From Nocardioides sp. L-11A (GTDB lineage Bacteria > Actinomycetota > Actinomycetes > Propionibacteriales > Nocardioidaceae), in assembly GCA_029961745.1 (NCBI GenBank), contig CP124680.1:4836001-4900000 (forward strand): a stretch of DNA of 64,000 bases. Reading direction: 5' to 3'. This document shows positions 1-7,409 of the stretch, one piece after another. The notes beneath the pieces are model-generated. The model saw nothing but the letters and a program-made list of their open reading frames with translations, was not told where the DNA came from and did not search any database. Numbering within the stretch: the first letter of the stretch is position 1; each line of letters opens with the position of its first letter. A program made the position numbers and the translations under genes.

Positions 1-784
1 CCGCGGTGAGCTTGACCTCCCCGTCCGCCTCGATCATCAGGTTGCCGACGCGGAGGTCGCACCACGCGACGCCGCGCGTCGTACGCACGGGGAACTGCGT
101 CTCCGGGTCCCCGATCCCTGCTTCGACGACGAGCTCGCGCGCCAGGCTCTCGAGGGCGCTCTCGGCGCCAGGGTCAGCGAGGTCGACGGCGGCGCGTGCC
201 TGTTTCACGCCCGGCCAGCACGTCATGCCCTCCATCGCCAGCCGTAACTCCGCCCGACCGACGCCCCGTCTCAGGGCGGCGTCGCACGCCACCAGGCCGT
301 GCCGGAAGCCGTGCTCGCGGGCGATGTCGACCGCCGTCCGGGCGAGGTCGAGCGCGCGGAGTCCGTCCACGACGACCACCTGAGCGGGATCGAACCGGGC
401 GAGGTGGTGCTTGACGCCGTACTCCGTCCAGGCGTTGGTCCACCCCGGACGGGTCAGATGCACCAGCGGGTCCCGCGGACGCAGGATCGGCAGCTGCTGG
501 AGGTGGGCAGAGGAGTCGTGGCTCAGCACCCAGTCCCGCTTCGCGGCGAGACCCGCGGCTCGCGCCAGGAGCAGTGGCCGTCCGACGTACTCGTCGAGGG
601 CGTTCCAGTACTCGGTCGCGGTGAAGATCCCGCGCCTCAGCACGCGCAGGCGCGGTTCGTCCTCGTGGCGGCGGCGACGCAGCATCGAGCGGACCTGGCC
701 CGGTCCGATGCCGAGGTCGTGCAGCTCATGACGGGTGATCAAGCCACCGTTGGCGGCCATCACGGCCAGGATCCTGGGATGCAT
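1..784 (-). CDS. Winged-helix / DUF559-like nuclease protein, 3' end cut by window edge
   Basis: Reading from an ATG at 784 the frame stays open to base 1, giving about 261 residues without a stop, so the C-terminus is missing. The N-terminal 60 residues resemble the helix-turn-helix of AbiEi-type and abortive-infection-like actinobacterial proteins (MHPRILAVMAANGG, then ITRHELHDLGI). Near the visible end a Vsr/DUF559-like nuclease core appears: a conserved Asp (VAWCDLRV) followed by the signature IEADGEVKL, which fits a PD-(D/E)XK fold. Proteins of this architecture are common and usually multicopy in Nocardioides-like genomes; their role is unknown, with defence-like DNA processing only a guess. 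No clear ribosome binding site precedes the ATG. Confidence 0.7.
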   Translation of the reverse strand, partial: MHPRILAVMAANGGLITRHELHDLGIGPGQVRSMLRRRRHEDEPRLRVLRRGIFTATEYWNALDEYVGRPLLLARAAGLAAKRDWVLSHDSSAHLQQLPILRPRDPLVHLTRPGWTNAWTEYGVKHHLARFDPAQVVVVDGLRALDLARTAVDIAREHGFRHGLVACDAALRRGVGRAELRLAMEGMTCWPGVKQARAAVDLADPGAESALESLARELVVEAGIGDPETQFPVRTTRGVAWCDLRVGNLMIEADGEVKLTA

Positions 785-885
785 GCTCCGGACGGTTGCC
801 GCCCGGGGCGGCCCCGACACATCGAGTTCGCAGGCTGTGGACAACCGCGTACGACGGGTGCTCGGTCGGCCCGCGCGCGACGCGA

Positions 886-958
886 CTACCCGGGTGCTGT
901 GGCTACTACCCGGGCGTTGTTGCACTGGTTTTCGCGCTGTAACCCTTAGTTACAAGCG
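886..958 (-). repeat. 73-nt dispersed repeat, copy 1 (3' end of mptB-like gene)
   Basis: This 73-base block matches the block at 20785-20857 in inverted orientation at about 63 of 73 positions by hand alignment. It contains the dyad GTAAC-CCTTA-GTTAC and two imperfect direct units around CCCGGG. Read on the minus strand it begins CGCTTGTAAC and supplies the last residues (LVTKGY..ATTPG) and the double TAG stop of the mannosyltransferase gene. In both copies the element follows the 3' end of a gene in the same orientation relative to that gene. Confidence 0.8.
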
Positions 959-2444
959 GCGGGGCGAGCGGGGCGACGATCCGGGCCAGACGCTCGCGAG
1001 CGGGCGGGGTGAGCAACAGGACGGGGAGTAGGAGGGCGACGGTCATGCAGCCGATCACGATGGCGTAGTAGGCGCCGTGGAGCGAGGAGTCCAGCGGGGC
1101 GACCAGGCCGAGCAGGACGGAGACGGCGACGAGGGCGCCGGTGGCGTGCCGCGGGAGTCGTTGGGCGGCGAGGAAGGGCGGCAGCATCAGGAAGTACCAC
1201 AGGTGCACGACGGGCGAGAGCAGCACGAACGCCGCGCCGGTGGCGGCGACCGCCGCGAGCGCGGTACGCCGGGAGCCGGTGCGCCAGCGCAGCGCGACCC
1301 ACCCGCCGATCCCCGCCGCGGCGAGCAGCCCAAGGGCGCGGACCAGGTCGCGGAAGAAGGCGGGAGCAGTGTCGACGCCGAGGTGCAGGGCGATCCAGTC
1401 GAGGACGCCGCCGACCAGGGTGGTGGCGGACAGCGGGGTGTTGACCTCGCCGGGGACGGTGAGGGCCCGCAGCCAGCCGTTGCCGACGCCGGTGACGACG
1501 CCGAGCCCGAGCAGGGTGCCGAGCGAGACCGCGGCGACGGCGCCGAGGCGCCGCAGCCGCGCGACCAGCGACGCGCCCACGGGCAGGGACACGAGCACGA
1601 TCCCGACGCAGACCAGCCCGCCGGGAACCTTGACGCCCGCGGCGAGGCCGGCGAGCACCGCGCCCCACGCCCAGCCGCGCTCGACGGCCACGACGAGCGC
1701 GGCGGCCATCAGCCCGACCATGAGCAGGTCGTTGTGCAGTCCGGCGACGCCGTTGGCCATCATCAGCGGCGAGACCACGACCAGCGCGGTCGCGACGGCG
1801 GGGTTCGCCCCGCCCCAGTGCGCGAGGCGCGGCACCGCCCAGGCCAGCAGGACCAGGCCCGCCAGCGCGAACCCCCGGTGCGCGATGACGAGGATCCACG
1901 GGTTGCCGGTGACGCCGGCGACGATCGCGCCGAGGAACACCGGCACCGGCCCGTACGGCGTCGCGGTGTCCCACCACATCGGGTCGACCGCCTGCACGAT
2001 CGGCGGCCCGGTGACCCAGCCCGGCAGCGGGAGGAAGGTGGCGGGGGCGAGCGCCCCCGGCCCGACGAGGTACGGCGAGAGCCCCACCTCGGCGAGCATG
2101 CCCTGGGCGGCGTACGACCATCCGTCCCGGGAGAACAGCGGCGGCGCGAGCAGCAGCGGGACCGACCAGACGACGGCGGCGAAGCGCACCAGCGCCACGC
2201 CCTCGGCCGGGTCGGCGGTCTCGCGGTCGCCGACGGCGACCGTGCGGCACAGCCGCAGCCAGGCGTTGGCCAGCAGCCCCAGGCCCACCAGGACCACCAC
2301 CAGTCCGGCCATCCGGCCGATCTCGTGGGCCCGCAGCGCCTCCAGCGGGCCGAGCCGGAGCACCGGCGTGGACGCGGGCAGCGTGGCCGTGACGAGTCCC
2401 CCGAGCAGCACGAGGAGGCTGCCGATCGTTCCGCGAGCGATCAC
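906..2444 (-). CDS. mptB: MptB-like polyprenol-phosphomannose alpha-1,6-mannosyltransferase
   Basis: A very hydrophobic protein of about 512 residues with a dozen or so predicted membrane spans, typical of GT-C glycosyltransferases. Features matching the MptA/MptB family include an early luminal loop with SRDGWSYAAQG followed by GLSPY, a WWDTATPYGPVP segment and HNDLLMVGL. MptB enzymes transfer mannose from polyprenol-phosphomannose onto lipoglycan cores at the outer face of the membrane. An in-frame ATG lies at 2594 but would overlap the divergent RDD gene; I chose GTG 2444 because it lies just before the first membrane span and six bases after a TACCTT -10-like hexamer (leaderless layout). 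The C-terminus reads into a dispersed repeat, so the last ~17 residues may not be ancestral. Confidence 0.75.
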   Translation of the reverse strand: MIARGTIGSLLVLLGGLVTATLPASTPVLRLGPLEALRAHEIGRMAGLVVVLVGLGLLANAWLRLCRTVAVGDRETADPAEGVALVRFAAVVWSVPLLLAPPLFSRDGWSYAAQGMLAEVGLSPYLVGPGALAPATFLPLPGWVTGPPIVQAVDPMWWDTATPYGPVPVFLGAIVAGVTGNPWILVIAHRGFALAGLVLLAWAVPRLAHWGGANPAVATALVVVSPLMMANGVAGLHNDLLMVGLMAAALVVAVERGWAWGAVLAGLAAGVKVPGGLVCVGIVLVSLPVGASLVARLRRLGAVAAVSLGTLLGLGVVTGVGNGWLRALTVPGEVNTPLSATTLVGGVLDWIALHLGVDTAPAFFRDLVRALGLLAAAGIGGWVALRWRTGSRRTALAAVAATGAAFVLLSPVVHLWYFLMLPPFLAAQRLPRHATGALVAVSVLLGLVAPLDSSLHGAYYAIVIGCMTVALLLPVLLLTPPARERLARIVAPLAPPLVTKGYSAKTSATTPG

Positions 2445-2592
2445 GCTCGGAAGGTAGGTGGAGGCGCTGTCGCGGGGTTGAACGCCCGGGCAACAGGGCA
2501 AGAACGCTCGCAATGCCTGCTCGGAGGCCGTCCAGGGCACTAGATTGCTGCCATCCCGGTGCGCCCCCTGCACCATGACACGAGGAGACCCC

Positions 2593-3192
2593 ATGTCCGA
2601 GAACCAGCCGCCTCCCCCGCCCCCGCCGGGCGGGACCCCGCCGCCCCCGCCGGGTGGCTACGGCGGCGCGCCGCAGCCCGGCTACGGCGGCGCGCCGGCC
2701 GGCGTCCCGCGACCCGGAGAGCTGCTCAACCGCTTCCTGGCCCGCCTGATCGACCACGTGCTGCTCGGCATCGTGTTCGGCATCCTGTGGAGCGTCTTCA
2801 CCGCGATGTTCCTGACCGGCTTCGTCCACTCCACGGGCGAGTGGTTCCTCTTCTACCTGTTCCTGTCGGTCGTCTCGGTGGCGATCAACCTGGCCTACTT
2901 CGGCCTGATGGAGTCCAACCGGGGCCAGACGGTCGGCAAGATGCTGCTCAAGCTGCGCACCTACGGCCCGGACGGCGTCTCGAACCCGACCCTGGAGCAG
3001 GCGCTCAAGCGCAACGGCTACGTCGCGCTCAACCTGATCAGCGTGATCCCGTTCATCGGCCCGGTCATCGCGAGCCTCGGCACCCTGGCGGCGGTCATCT
3101 ACATCGCCGTGACGCTCAACGGCGACCAGCCCGAGCACCAGGGCTGGCACGACAAGTTCGCGGGCGGCACCCGCGTCGTGCAGGTCGGCTGA
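2593..3192 (+). CDS. RDD family membrane protein with Pro/Gly-rich N-terminus
   Basis: 199 residues. The first ~45 are a Pro/Gly-rich, probably disordered cytoplasmic tail with repeated YGGAPQPG-type units. The rest is an RDD domain: the family Arg and Asp are visible in NRFLARLIDHVLLG, followed by three or four membrane helices and the GQTVGKMLLKLR motif typical of the family. RDD proteins are small membrane proteins of mostly unknown role; some have been linked to ion transport, which is not evident here. GAGGAG precedes the ATG at good spacing. A terminator-like hairpin follows at 3215-3243, so it is probably monocistronic. It is divergent from the mannosyltransferase. Confidence 0.85.
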   Translation: MSENQPPPPPPPGGTPPPPPGGYGGAPQPGYGGAPAGVPRPGELLNRFLARLIDHVLLGIVFGILWSVFTAMFLTGFVHSTGEWFLFYLFLSVVSVAINLAYFGLMESNRGQTVGKMLLKLRTYGPDGVSNPTLEQALKRNGYVALNLISVIPFIGPVIASLGTLAAVIYIAVTLNGDQPEHQGWHDKFAGGTRVVQVG

Positions 3193-3214
3193 CCGCAGCA
3201 CCCGCCGTACGACC

Positions 3215-3243
3215 GGGGCGTCCTCCTTCGCGGAGGGCGCCCC
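3215..3243 (+). terminator. Hairpin terminator after RDD gene
   Basis: GGGGCGTCCTCC pairs with GGAGGGCGCCCC (11 of 12 Watson-Crick plus one G-U) across a TTCGC loop. There is no T-run, as is usual for actinobacterial terminators. It lies 23 bases after the RDD stop codon. Confidence 0.6.
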
Positions 3244-3278
3244 GTGGCACGTCCGGGCCGGTCCCCACCCGCCGACCC

Positions 3279-3292
3279 GAGAACACGTTCTA
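3279..3292. promoter_or_regulatory. KstR-like operator overlapping a leaderless promoter
   Basis: GAGAACACGTTCTA fits the published KstR palindrome TnnAACnnGTTnnA except for the first base. The next hexamer, TAGGGT at 3291-3296, has -10 form and ends six bases before the ATG at 3303, so the operator would cover the core promoter. KstR represses cholesterol and fatty-acyl catabolism genes in mycolata and relatives. Whether a KstR acts here cannot be seen from this window. Confidence 0.5.
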
Positions 3293-3302
3293 GGGTTCGG
3301 CC

Positions 3303-3782
3303 ATGGGCCTGTTCACCCCCGTCGCGATCAAGCTCGGCTCCCAGCCGTGGATGCCGAGGCTGCTCCCCCAGATCACCTGGACCGATCAGCGCCTGCAGCG
3401 CCTCACCGGCCGCCGGGTCAGTCTGGTCGGGCTCGCCGGGCTGCCGAGCCTGCTGCTGACGGTGCGTGGGCGCAAGACGGGCATCCCGCGCTCGACGCCG
3501 CTCCTGTGCGTGCCCTGGCAGGGCGGCTGGCTGATCGCCGGGTCCTCCTTCGGCGCCCCGAAGCCGCCGGTGTGGTCGGCGAACCTGCGCGCGGCGGAGA
3601 CGGTCGAGATCGACTACCGCCGCCGACACCACCGCTGCACCTGGCGCGAGCTGACCGGCGAGGAGAAGGAGCGGGCCTGGGGGCACATGCTGACGATCTG
3701 GCCGAACTATGCGAAGTACGTCGAGTGGACCGACCGGGTGATCCCGGTCTTCCTGTTGCATCCCCAGGACCCGTCTCAGTAA
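3303..3782 (+). CDS. DDN-family nitroreductase / deazaflavin-dependent oxidoreductase
   Basis: 159 residues with the split-barrel fold signature of the F420H(2)-dependent quinone reductase family (PF04075): LLLTVRGRKTGIPRSTPLL, then a strand with WLIAGSSFG and PPVWSANLRAAETVEI. Relatives include mycobacterial Ddn, which uses reduced F420 to reduce quinones or nitroimidazoles. The RKTGxxRxxPL segment is the hallmark and binds the cofactor phosphate. The substrate here is unknown. The gene has no Shine-Dalgarno; TAGGGT six bases before the ATG implies a leaderless mRNA, and the KstR-like box at 3279-3292 suggests control with lipid or steroid catabolism. Confidence 0.85.
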   Translation: MGLFTPVAIKLGSQPWMPRLLPQITWTDQRLQRLTGRRVSLVGLAGLPSLLLTVRGRKTGIPRSTPLLCVPWQGGWLIAGSSFGAPKPPVWSANLRAAETVEIDYRRRHHRCTWRELTGEEKERAWGHMLTIWPNYAKYVEWTDRVIPVFLLHPQDPSQ

Positions 3783-3818
3783 GGACAGCCTGGCCGAGCC
3801 AAGGGCAGCCTTGCTTTA
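3780..3818. promoter_or_regulatory. Tandem IdeR/DmdR-like iron boxes
   Basis: Two consecutive 19-mers, at 3780-3798 and 3800-3818, each share about 13 of 19 positions with the IdeR/DtxR consensus (TWAGGTWAGSCTWACCTWA), including AGG, the central AGCCT and the following C. The second overlaps TAGCCT (3817-3822), a -10-like hexamer ending six bases before the GTG start. The downstream operon encodes ferric-iron import, which fits iron-dependent repression. Confidence 0.6.
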
Positions 3819-3840
3819 GCCTTTCCCCGTGGGGGAAGGC
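3819..3840 (+). promoter_or_regulatory. Palindrome with the GTG start codon at its apex
   Basis: GCCTTTCCCC (3819-3828) pairs with GGGGGAAGGC (3831-3840) with one G-T pair. The GTG start codon at 3829-3831 lies at the tip. In RNA or DNA this could hide the start codon; if the mRNA is leaderless only part would be transcribed. Confidence 0.4.
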
Positions 3841-6408
3841 ACAGCGGGTGCACAGGTCGCGGCACGCATCGCCGACGACCTCGCCCGGCACGGCGCCCAC
3901 CCCGCGCTCCGGACGACGAGCGGCCCGGTCAGCTACGCCGAGCTCGCCACCCGCGTGGCCGACGCGCGGGCGACCCTCGACGCGCTCGGCGCCGGTCGCC
4001 GACAGCTCGTGCACCTGCGGCCGGCCGCGACCACCGAGTTCGTCGTGGCCTGGCTGGCCGCCCTCTCCGGAGGACACCCGGTCCTGCTCACCCACGACGA
4101 GGGCCTGGCCCGTGCGTACGCCGTCTCCGCGACCCACGACGGCGGCTCCTGGCGGGCCACGGGGCGCCCCGCCCCCGACCTCCACCCCGACCTGCGGCTG
4201 CTGCTGAGCACCTCGGGCTCGACCGGATCGCCCAAGCTGGTGCGACTCTCGGCGGCCAACCTGGACGCCAACGCCGCCGCCATCGCCGACTACCTCGGCC
4301 TCACCGGCGACGACGTCGCGCTGACCACACTGCCCCTCGACTACTGCTACGGCCTCTCGGTGCTGCACAGCCACCTGCTCGCCGGCGCCGCCGTCGTCCT
4401 CGACGACCGCTCGGTCACCGACCCGGCCCTGTGGGACCGCGCCCGCGCCGAGGGCGTCACCTCCTTCGCGGGCGTGCCCTACACCTTCGACCTGCTCGGC
4501 ACCGCCGGCTGGCCCGACCTGCCGACCCTGCGTCAGGTCACCCAGGCAGGCGGGCGCCTGGCTCCGGAGCGGGTCCGCGCGCTCGCCGAGCAGGGCCACC
4601 GCGAGGGCTGGGAGCTGGTCGTGATGTACGGCCAGACCGAGGCCACCGCCCGGATGGCCTTCCTGCCGCCCGAGCTCGCCGCCCGCCACCCCGGCGCGGT
4701 CGGCGTCGCGATCCCCGGCGGGGAGTTCCGACTCGATCCGGTCGCCGGTGCCGGGCCCGGCGTCGGCGAGCTCGTCTACCGCGGCCCGAACGTGATGATG
4801 GGGTACGCCGAGGCACCCACCGATCTCGCCCGCGGCGCCGGTCCCGACGAGCTGCGCACCGGGGACCTGGCCCGGTTCGGGCCCGAGGGGCTGGTCGAGA
4901 TCGTGGGGCGGCGGTCCCGCTTCGCGAAGCTCTTCGGCCAGCGGATCGACCTCGACCGGCTGCAGACCCTCCTCGGCCTGGGCGGGTACGACGCCGGGTG
5001 CGCCGAGTCCGCCGACGGCACGCACCTCGTCGTGGCCGTTCCGGGCGCGCCCGACCCGGCGACGGTGGCCGAGGTGGTCACCGCTGCCGCGGCGGCCACC
5101 GGTCTGCCGGAGCATGCGGTGCTCGGCGTACCCGTCGCGGGGCTGCCACGGCTGCCCAACGGCAAGCTGGACCAGCAGGCGCTGGCACGGCTCCAGCCGC
5201 CGACCGCTGCCGAGACCGGCTCCGCACCCGGCTCGACGGCGGCCTCGATCGCCCGGCTCTACGGCCGGATCCTCGGTCACGAGCAGGTCGGCCCGGACGC
5301 CTCCTTCGTCGGCCTCGGCGGCGACTCGCTGTCCTACGTCGAGCTCTCGCTGCGCCTGGAGAGCCGGATCGGCCGGCTGCCGGCCGACTGGCAGACCTGG
5401 ACCGTGGCCGAGCTCGCCGCGCGCCACGACGCCGTTCCCGTCCCGGCCCGCCGGCCGCGCTGGGCGCGGGTCGACACCACGATCGTGCTGCGCGCGCTGG
5501 CGATCGTGCTCGTCGTCGGCTCCCACACCGACCTGTGGGTCGTGCTGGGTGGTGCCCACGTGCTGCTCGCCGTCGCGGGCGTGAACTTCGCGCGCTTCCA
5601 CCTCGCCGACGAGGGACCGCGCGAACGGCTGCGGCGGGTCGCGCGGGCCGCGGGCCGGGTCGCCGTGCCGGCGGTGCTCTGGATCGGGGCGGTCGCCCTG
5701 CTCACCGGCCGGCCGGGCTGGCGCAGTGTGTTCCTGCTCAACGACGTGCTCGGTCCGCGCGACTGGTCCGAGCCGGCCTGGTACTACTGGTTCGTCGAGG
5801 TGGTCCTCCTGCTCGCGCTCGGCGCGGGCCTGCTCACCGCCGTGCCGCGGGTGATGGCCCTCGAGCGGCGCCACCGGTTCCCGCTGGCCCTGGGGCTGGC
5901 CGCCCTCGCGCTCGTGCCGCGGACATGGGCCGACCTGGCATCGTACGGCGGGGACGTGATCCACTCCTCGGTCTTCGTCGCCTGGCTCTTCCTCGGCGGC
6001 TGGGCGGCGGCTGTCGCCCGCGGACCGCGCGACCGGGTCCTGGCCAGCGTGGTCCTGCTCGCCGGCTGCTGGGGCTTCACCGGCAGCACTGAGCGCGACC
6101 TGCTCATCGCCGCCGGCTGCCTCGTCCTCGTGTGGGTGCCGAGCGTGCCCTGGCCGCGGGTGCTGGTCGGGCCCACCGGGGTGATCGCGAGCGCCTCGCT
6201 CTACGTCTACCTGACCCACTGGCAGGTCTATCCGTGGTTCGAGAGCCGCTGGCCGCTCGGCGGGCTGATCGCCTCGCTGGCCGTCGGCGTCCTGACCTGG
6301 CAGCTCGTCAACCGCGCGCCCGCCTGGGCCCACCGCGTGGCCGCCGTCCCGGCCCTGCCGCGGCCTCACTACTCTCCCGTCCAACCACTCCGACAGGAAG
6401 CCCGATGA
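3829..6408 (+). CDS. Adenylation domain-carrier protein-acyltransferase 3 fusion (NRPS-like)
   Basis: 859 residues in three parts. Residues ~1-455 form an AMP-forming adenylation domain: A3 STSGSTGSPK (about 128-137), A5 YGQTE (267-271), A7 RTGDLA, A8 near GRRSRFAKLFGQRID, and A10 PNGKLD with catalytic Lys446. Residues ~465-540 are a carrier domain with GGDSL and phosphopantetheine site Ser500. From ~550 on there are about ten membrane helices of the acyltransferase-3 family with the R-X10-H motif intact (Arg555, His566). It has no condensation or thioesterase domain. By analogy with DltA/DltC/DltB it could activate an amino or hydroxy acid, hold it on the carrier and transfer it to an acceptor across the membrane. 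Its stop overlaps the ferric-iron binding lipoprotein start (ATGA), so it is an iron-operon member. The GTG start rests on the -10 spacing; no SD is seen. Confidence 0.8.
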   Translation: MGEGTAGAQVAARIADDLARHGAHPALRTTSGPVSYAELATRVADARATLDALGAGRRQLVHLRPAATTEFVVAWLAALSGGHPVLLTHDEGLARAYAVSATHDGGSWRATGRPAPDLHPDLRLLLSTSGSTGSPKLVRLSAANLDANAAAIADYLGLTGDDVALTTLPLDYCYGLSVLHSHLLAGAAVVLDDRSVTDPALWDRARAEGVTSFAGVPYTFDLLGTAGWPDLPTLRQVTQAGGRLAPERVRALAEQGHREGWELVVMYGQTEATARMAFLPPELAARHPGAVGVAIPGGEFRLDPVAGAGPGVGELVYRGPNVMMGYAEAPTDLARGAGPDELRTGDLARFGPEGLVEIVGRRSRFAKLFGQRIDLDRLQTLLGLGGYDAGCAESADGTHLVVAVPGAPDPATVAEVVTAAAAATGLPEHAVLGVPVAGLPRLPNGKLDQQALARLQPPTAAETGSAPGSTAASIARLYGRILGHEQVGPDASFVGLGGDSLSYVELSLRLESRIGRLPADWQTWTVAELAARHDAVPVPARRPRWARVDTTIVLRALAIVLVVGSHTDLWVVLGGAHVLLAVAGVNFARFHLADEGPRERLRRVARAAGRVAVPAVLWIGAVALLTGRPGWRSVFLLNDVLGPRDWSEPAWYYWFVEVVLLLALGAGLLTAVPRVMALERRHRFPLALGLAALALVPRTWADLASYGGDVIHSSVFVAWLFLGGWAAAVARGPRDRVLASVVLLAGCWGFTGSTERDLLIAAGCLVLVWVPSVPWPRVLVGPTGVIASASLYVYLTHWQVYPWFESRWPLGGLIASLAVGVLTWQLVNRAPAWAHRVAAVPALPRPHYSPVQPLRQEAR

Positions 6409-7409
6409 AGAAGCAGCTCGTCCTCGGCGTCACCGCCCTCACCCTGGTCTCCCCGCTCCTCGCCGCCTGCGGCGAGGACGAGCCGAAGCTGGTGATCTAC
6501 AACGCCCAGCACGAGCCCCTCCTCAAGGAGCTCGCCCCGGAGTTCACCAAGGAGACGGGCATCGAGGTCGAGCTGCGCAACGGCAAGGACCTCGAGCTGT
6601 CCAACCAGCTCGTCCAGGAGGGCAAGGCCTCGCCCGCCGACGTCTTCCTCACCGAGAACTCGCCGGCCATGTCGCAGGTGGAGGCGGCCGGCCTGTTCGA
6701 CCAGCTGCCCGCCGACATCCTCGACGTGATCCCCGCGCAGTTCCGGCCGGTCAGCGGCCTGTGGACCGGATTCGTGGCCCGCTCGACCGTGCTCGTCTAC
6801 AACACCGAGCAGATCCAGGAGGCCGAGCTGCCGACCTCGCTGCTCGACCTGGCGAAGCCGGAGTGGAAGGACCGGATCTCCTTCTCGCCCACCGGCGCCG
6901 ACTTCCAGGCGATCGTCGCCGCCGTGCTCGAGCTCGAGGGCCCCGAGGCGACGAAGGCGTGGCTGGAGGGCATCAAGGCCAACGGCACCGTGTACGACGG
7001 CAACAACCTCGTGCTCGAGGCCGTCGACTCCGGCCAGGTCGAGGTCGGCATCGTCTACCACTACTACTGGGAGCGCGACCGCAAGGAGAACGGCGACGTC
7101 AGCGACCAGAGCGCGCAGCACTACTTCACCGGAGGCGACCCGGGTGCCTTCGTCAGCGTCTCCGGCGCCGGCGTCCTGAAGTCGAGCGACATGAAGAAGG
7201 AGGCCCGCGAGTTCGTCGAGTTCCTGGTGAACGAGACCGGCCAGCAGGTCCTCGCCGACAGCTACGCCCTGGAGTACCCGCTGAACCCGGCCGTGGAGCT
7301 GGAGGGCGTGACGAAGCAGTTCAGCGAGCTCCAGCCGCCGCAGGTCAACGTCTCCGACCTCGACGCCGAGGCTGTGGTCGACCTGATGACGGAGGTCGGC
7401 TTCCTCTGA
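6405..7409 (+). CDS. Ferric iron ABC transporter substrate-binding lipoprotein (FbpA-like)
   Basis: 334 residues with a lipoprotein signal (lipobox LAAC, Cys22). The mature protein is an FbpA/FutA-type ferric-binding protein: YNAQH at 32-36 supplies the His iron ligand and YHYYW (218-222) supplies the adjacent tyrosines corresponding to Neisseria FbpA Tyr195/Tyr196. A TENSPAM segment lies where the acidic or anion-binding loop is expected. It would capture Fe(III) outside the membrane and deliver it to the permease encoded next. The start overlaps the preceding stop by ATGA, and tandem iron boxes lie upstream of the operon. Confidence 0.9.
   Translation: MKKQLVLGVTALTLVSPLLAACGEDEPKLVIYNAQHEPLLKELAPEFTKETGIEVELRNGKDLELSNQLVQEGKASPADVFLTENSPAMSQVEAAGLFDQLPADILDVIPAQFRPVSGLWTGFVARSTVLVYNTEQIQEAELPTSLLDLAKPEWKDRISFSPTGADFQAIVAAVLELEGPEATKAWLEGIKANGTVYDGNNLVLEAVDSGQVEVGIVYHYYWERDRKENGDVSDQSAQHYFTGGDPGAFVSVSGAGVLKSSDMKKEAREFVEFLVNETGQQVLADSYALEYPLNPAVELEGVTKQFSELQPPQVNVSDLDAEAVVDLMTEVGFL

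Noticed and set aside
1077..2543. Plus-strand open frame opposite the mannosyltransferase
   Set aside because: Composition is charged and repetitive without motifs; the minus strand has the multi-helix GT-C pattern.
3418..6384. 988-codon open frame antisense to the adenylation-acyltransferase gene
   Set aside because: Low-complexity composition and no motifs, while the sense strand has every adenylation and carrier motif in order.
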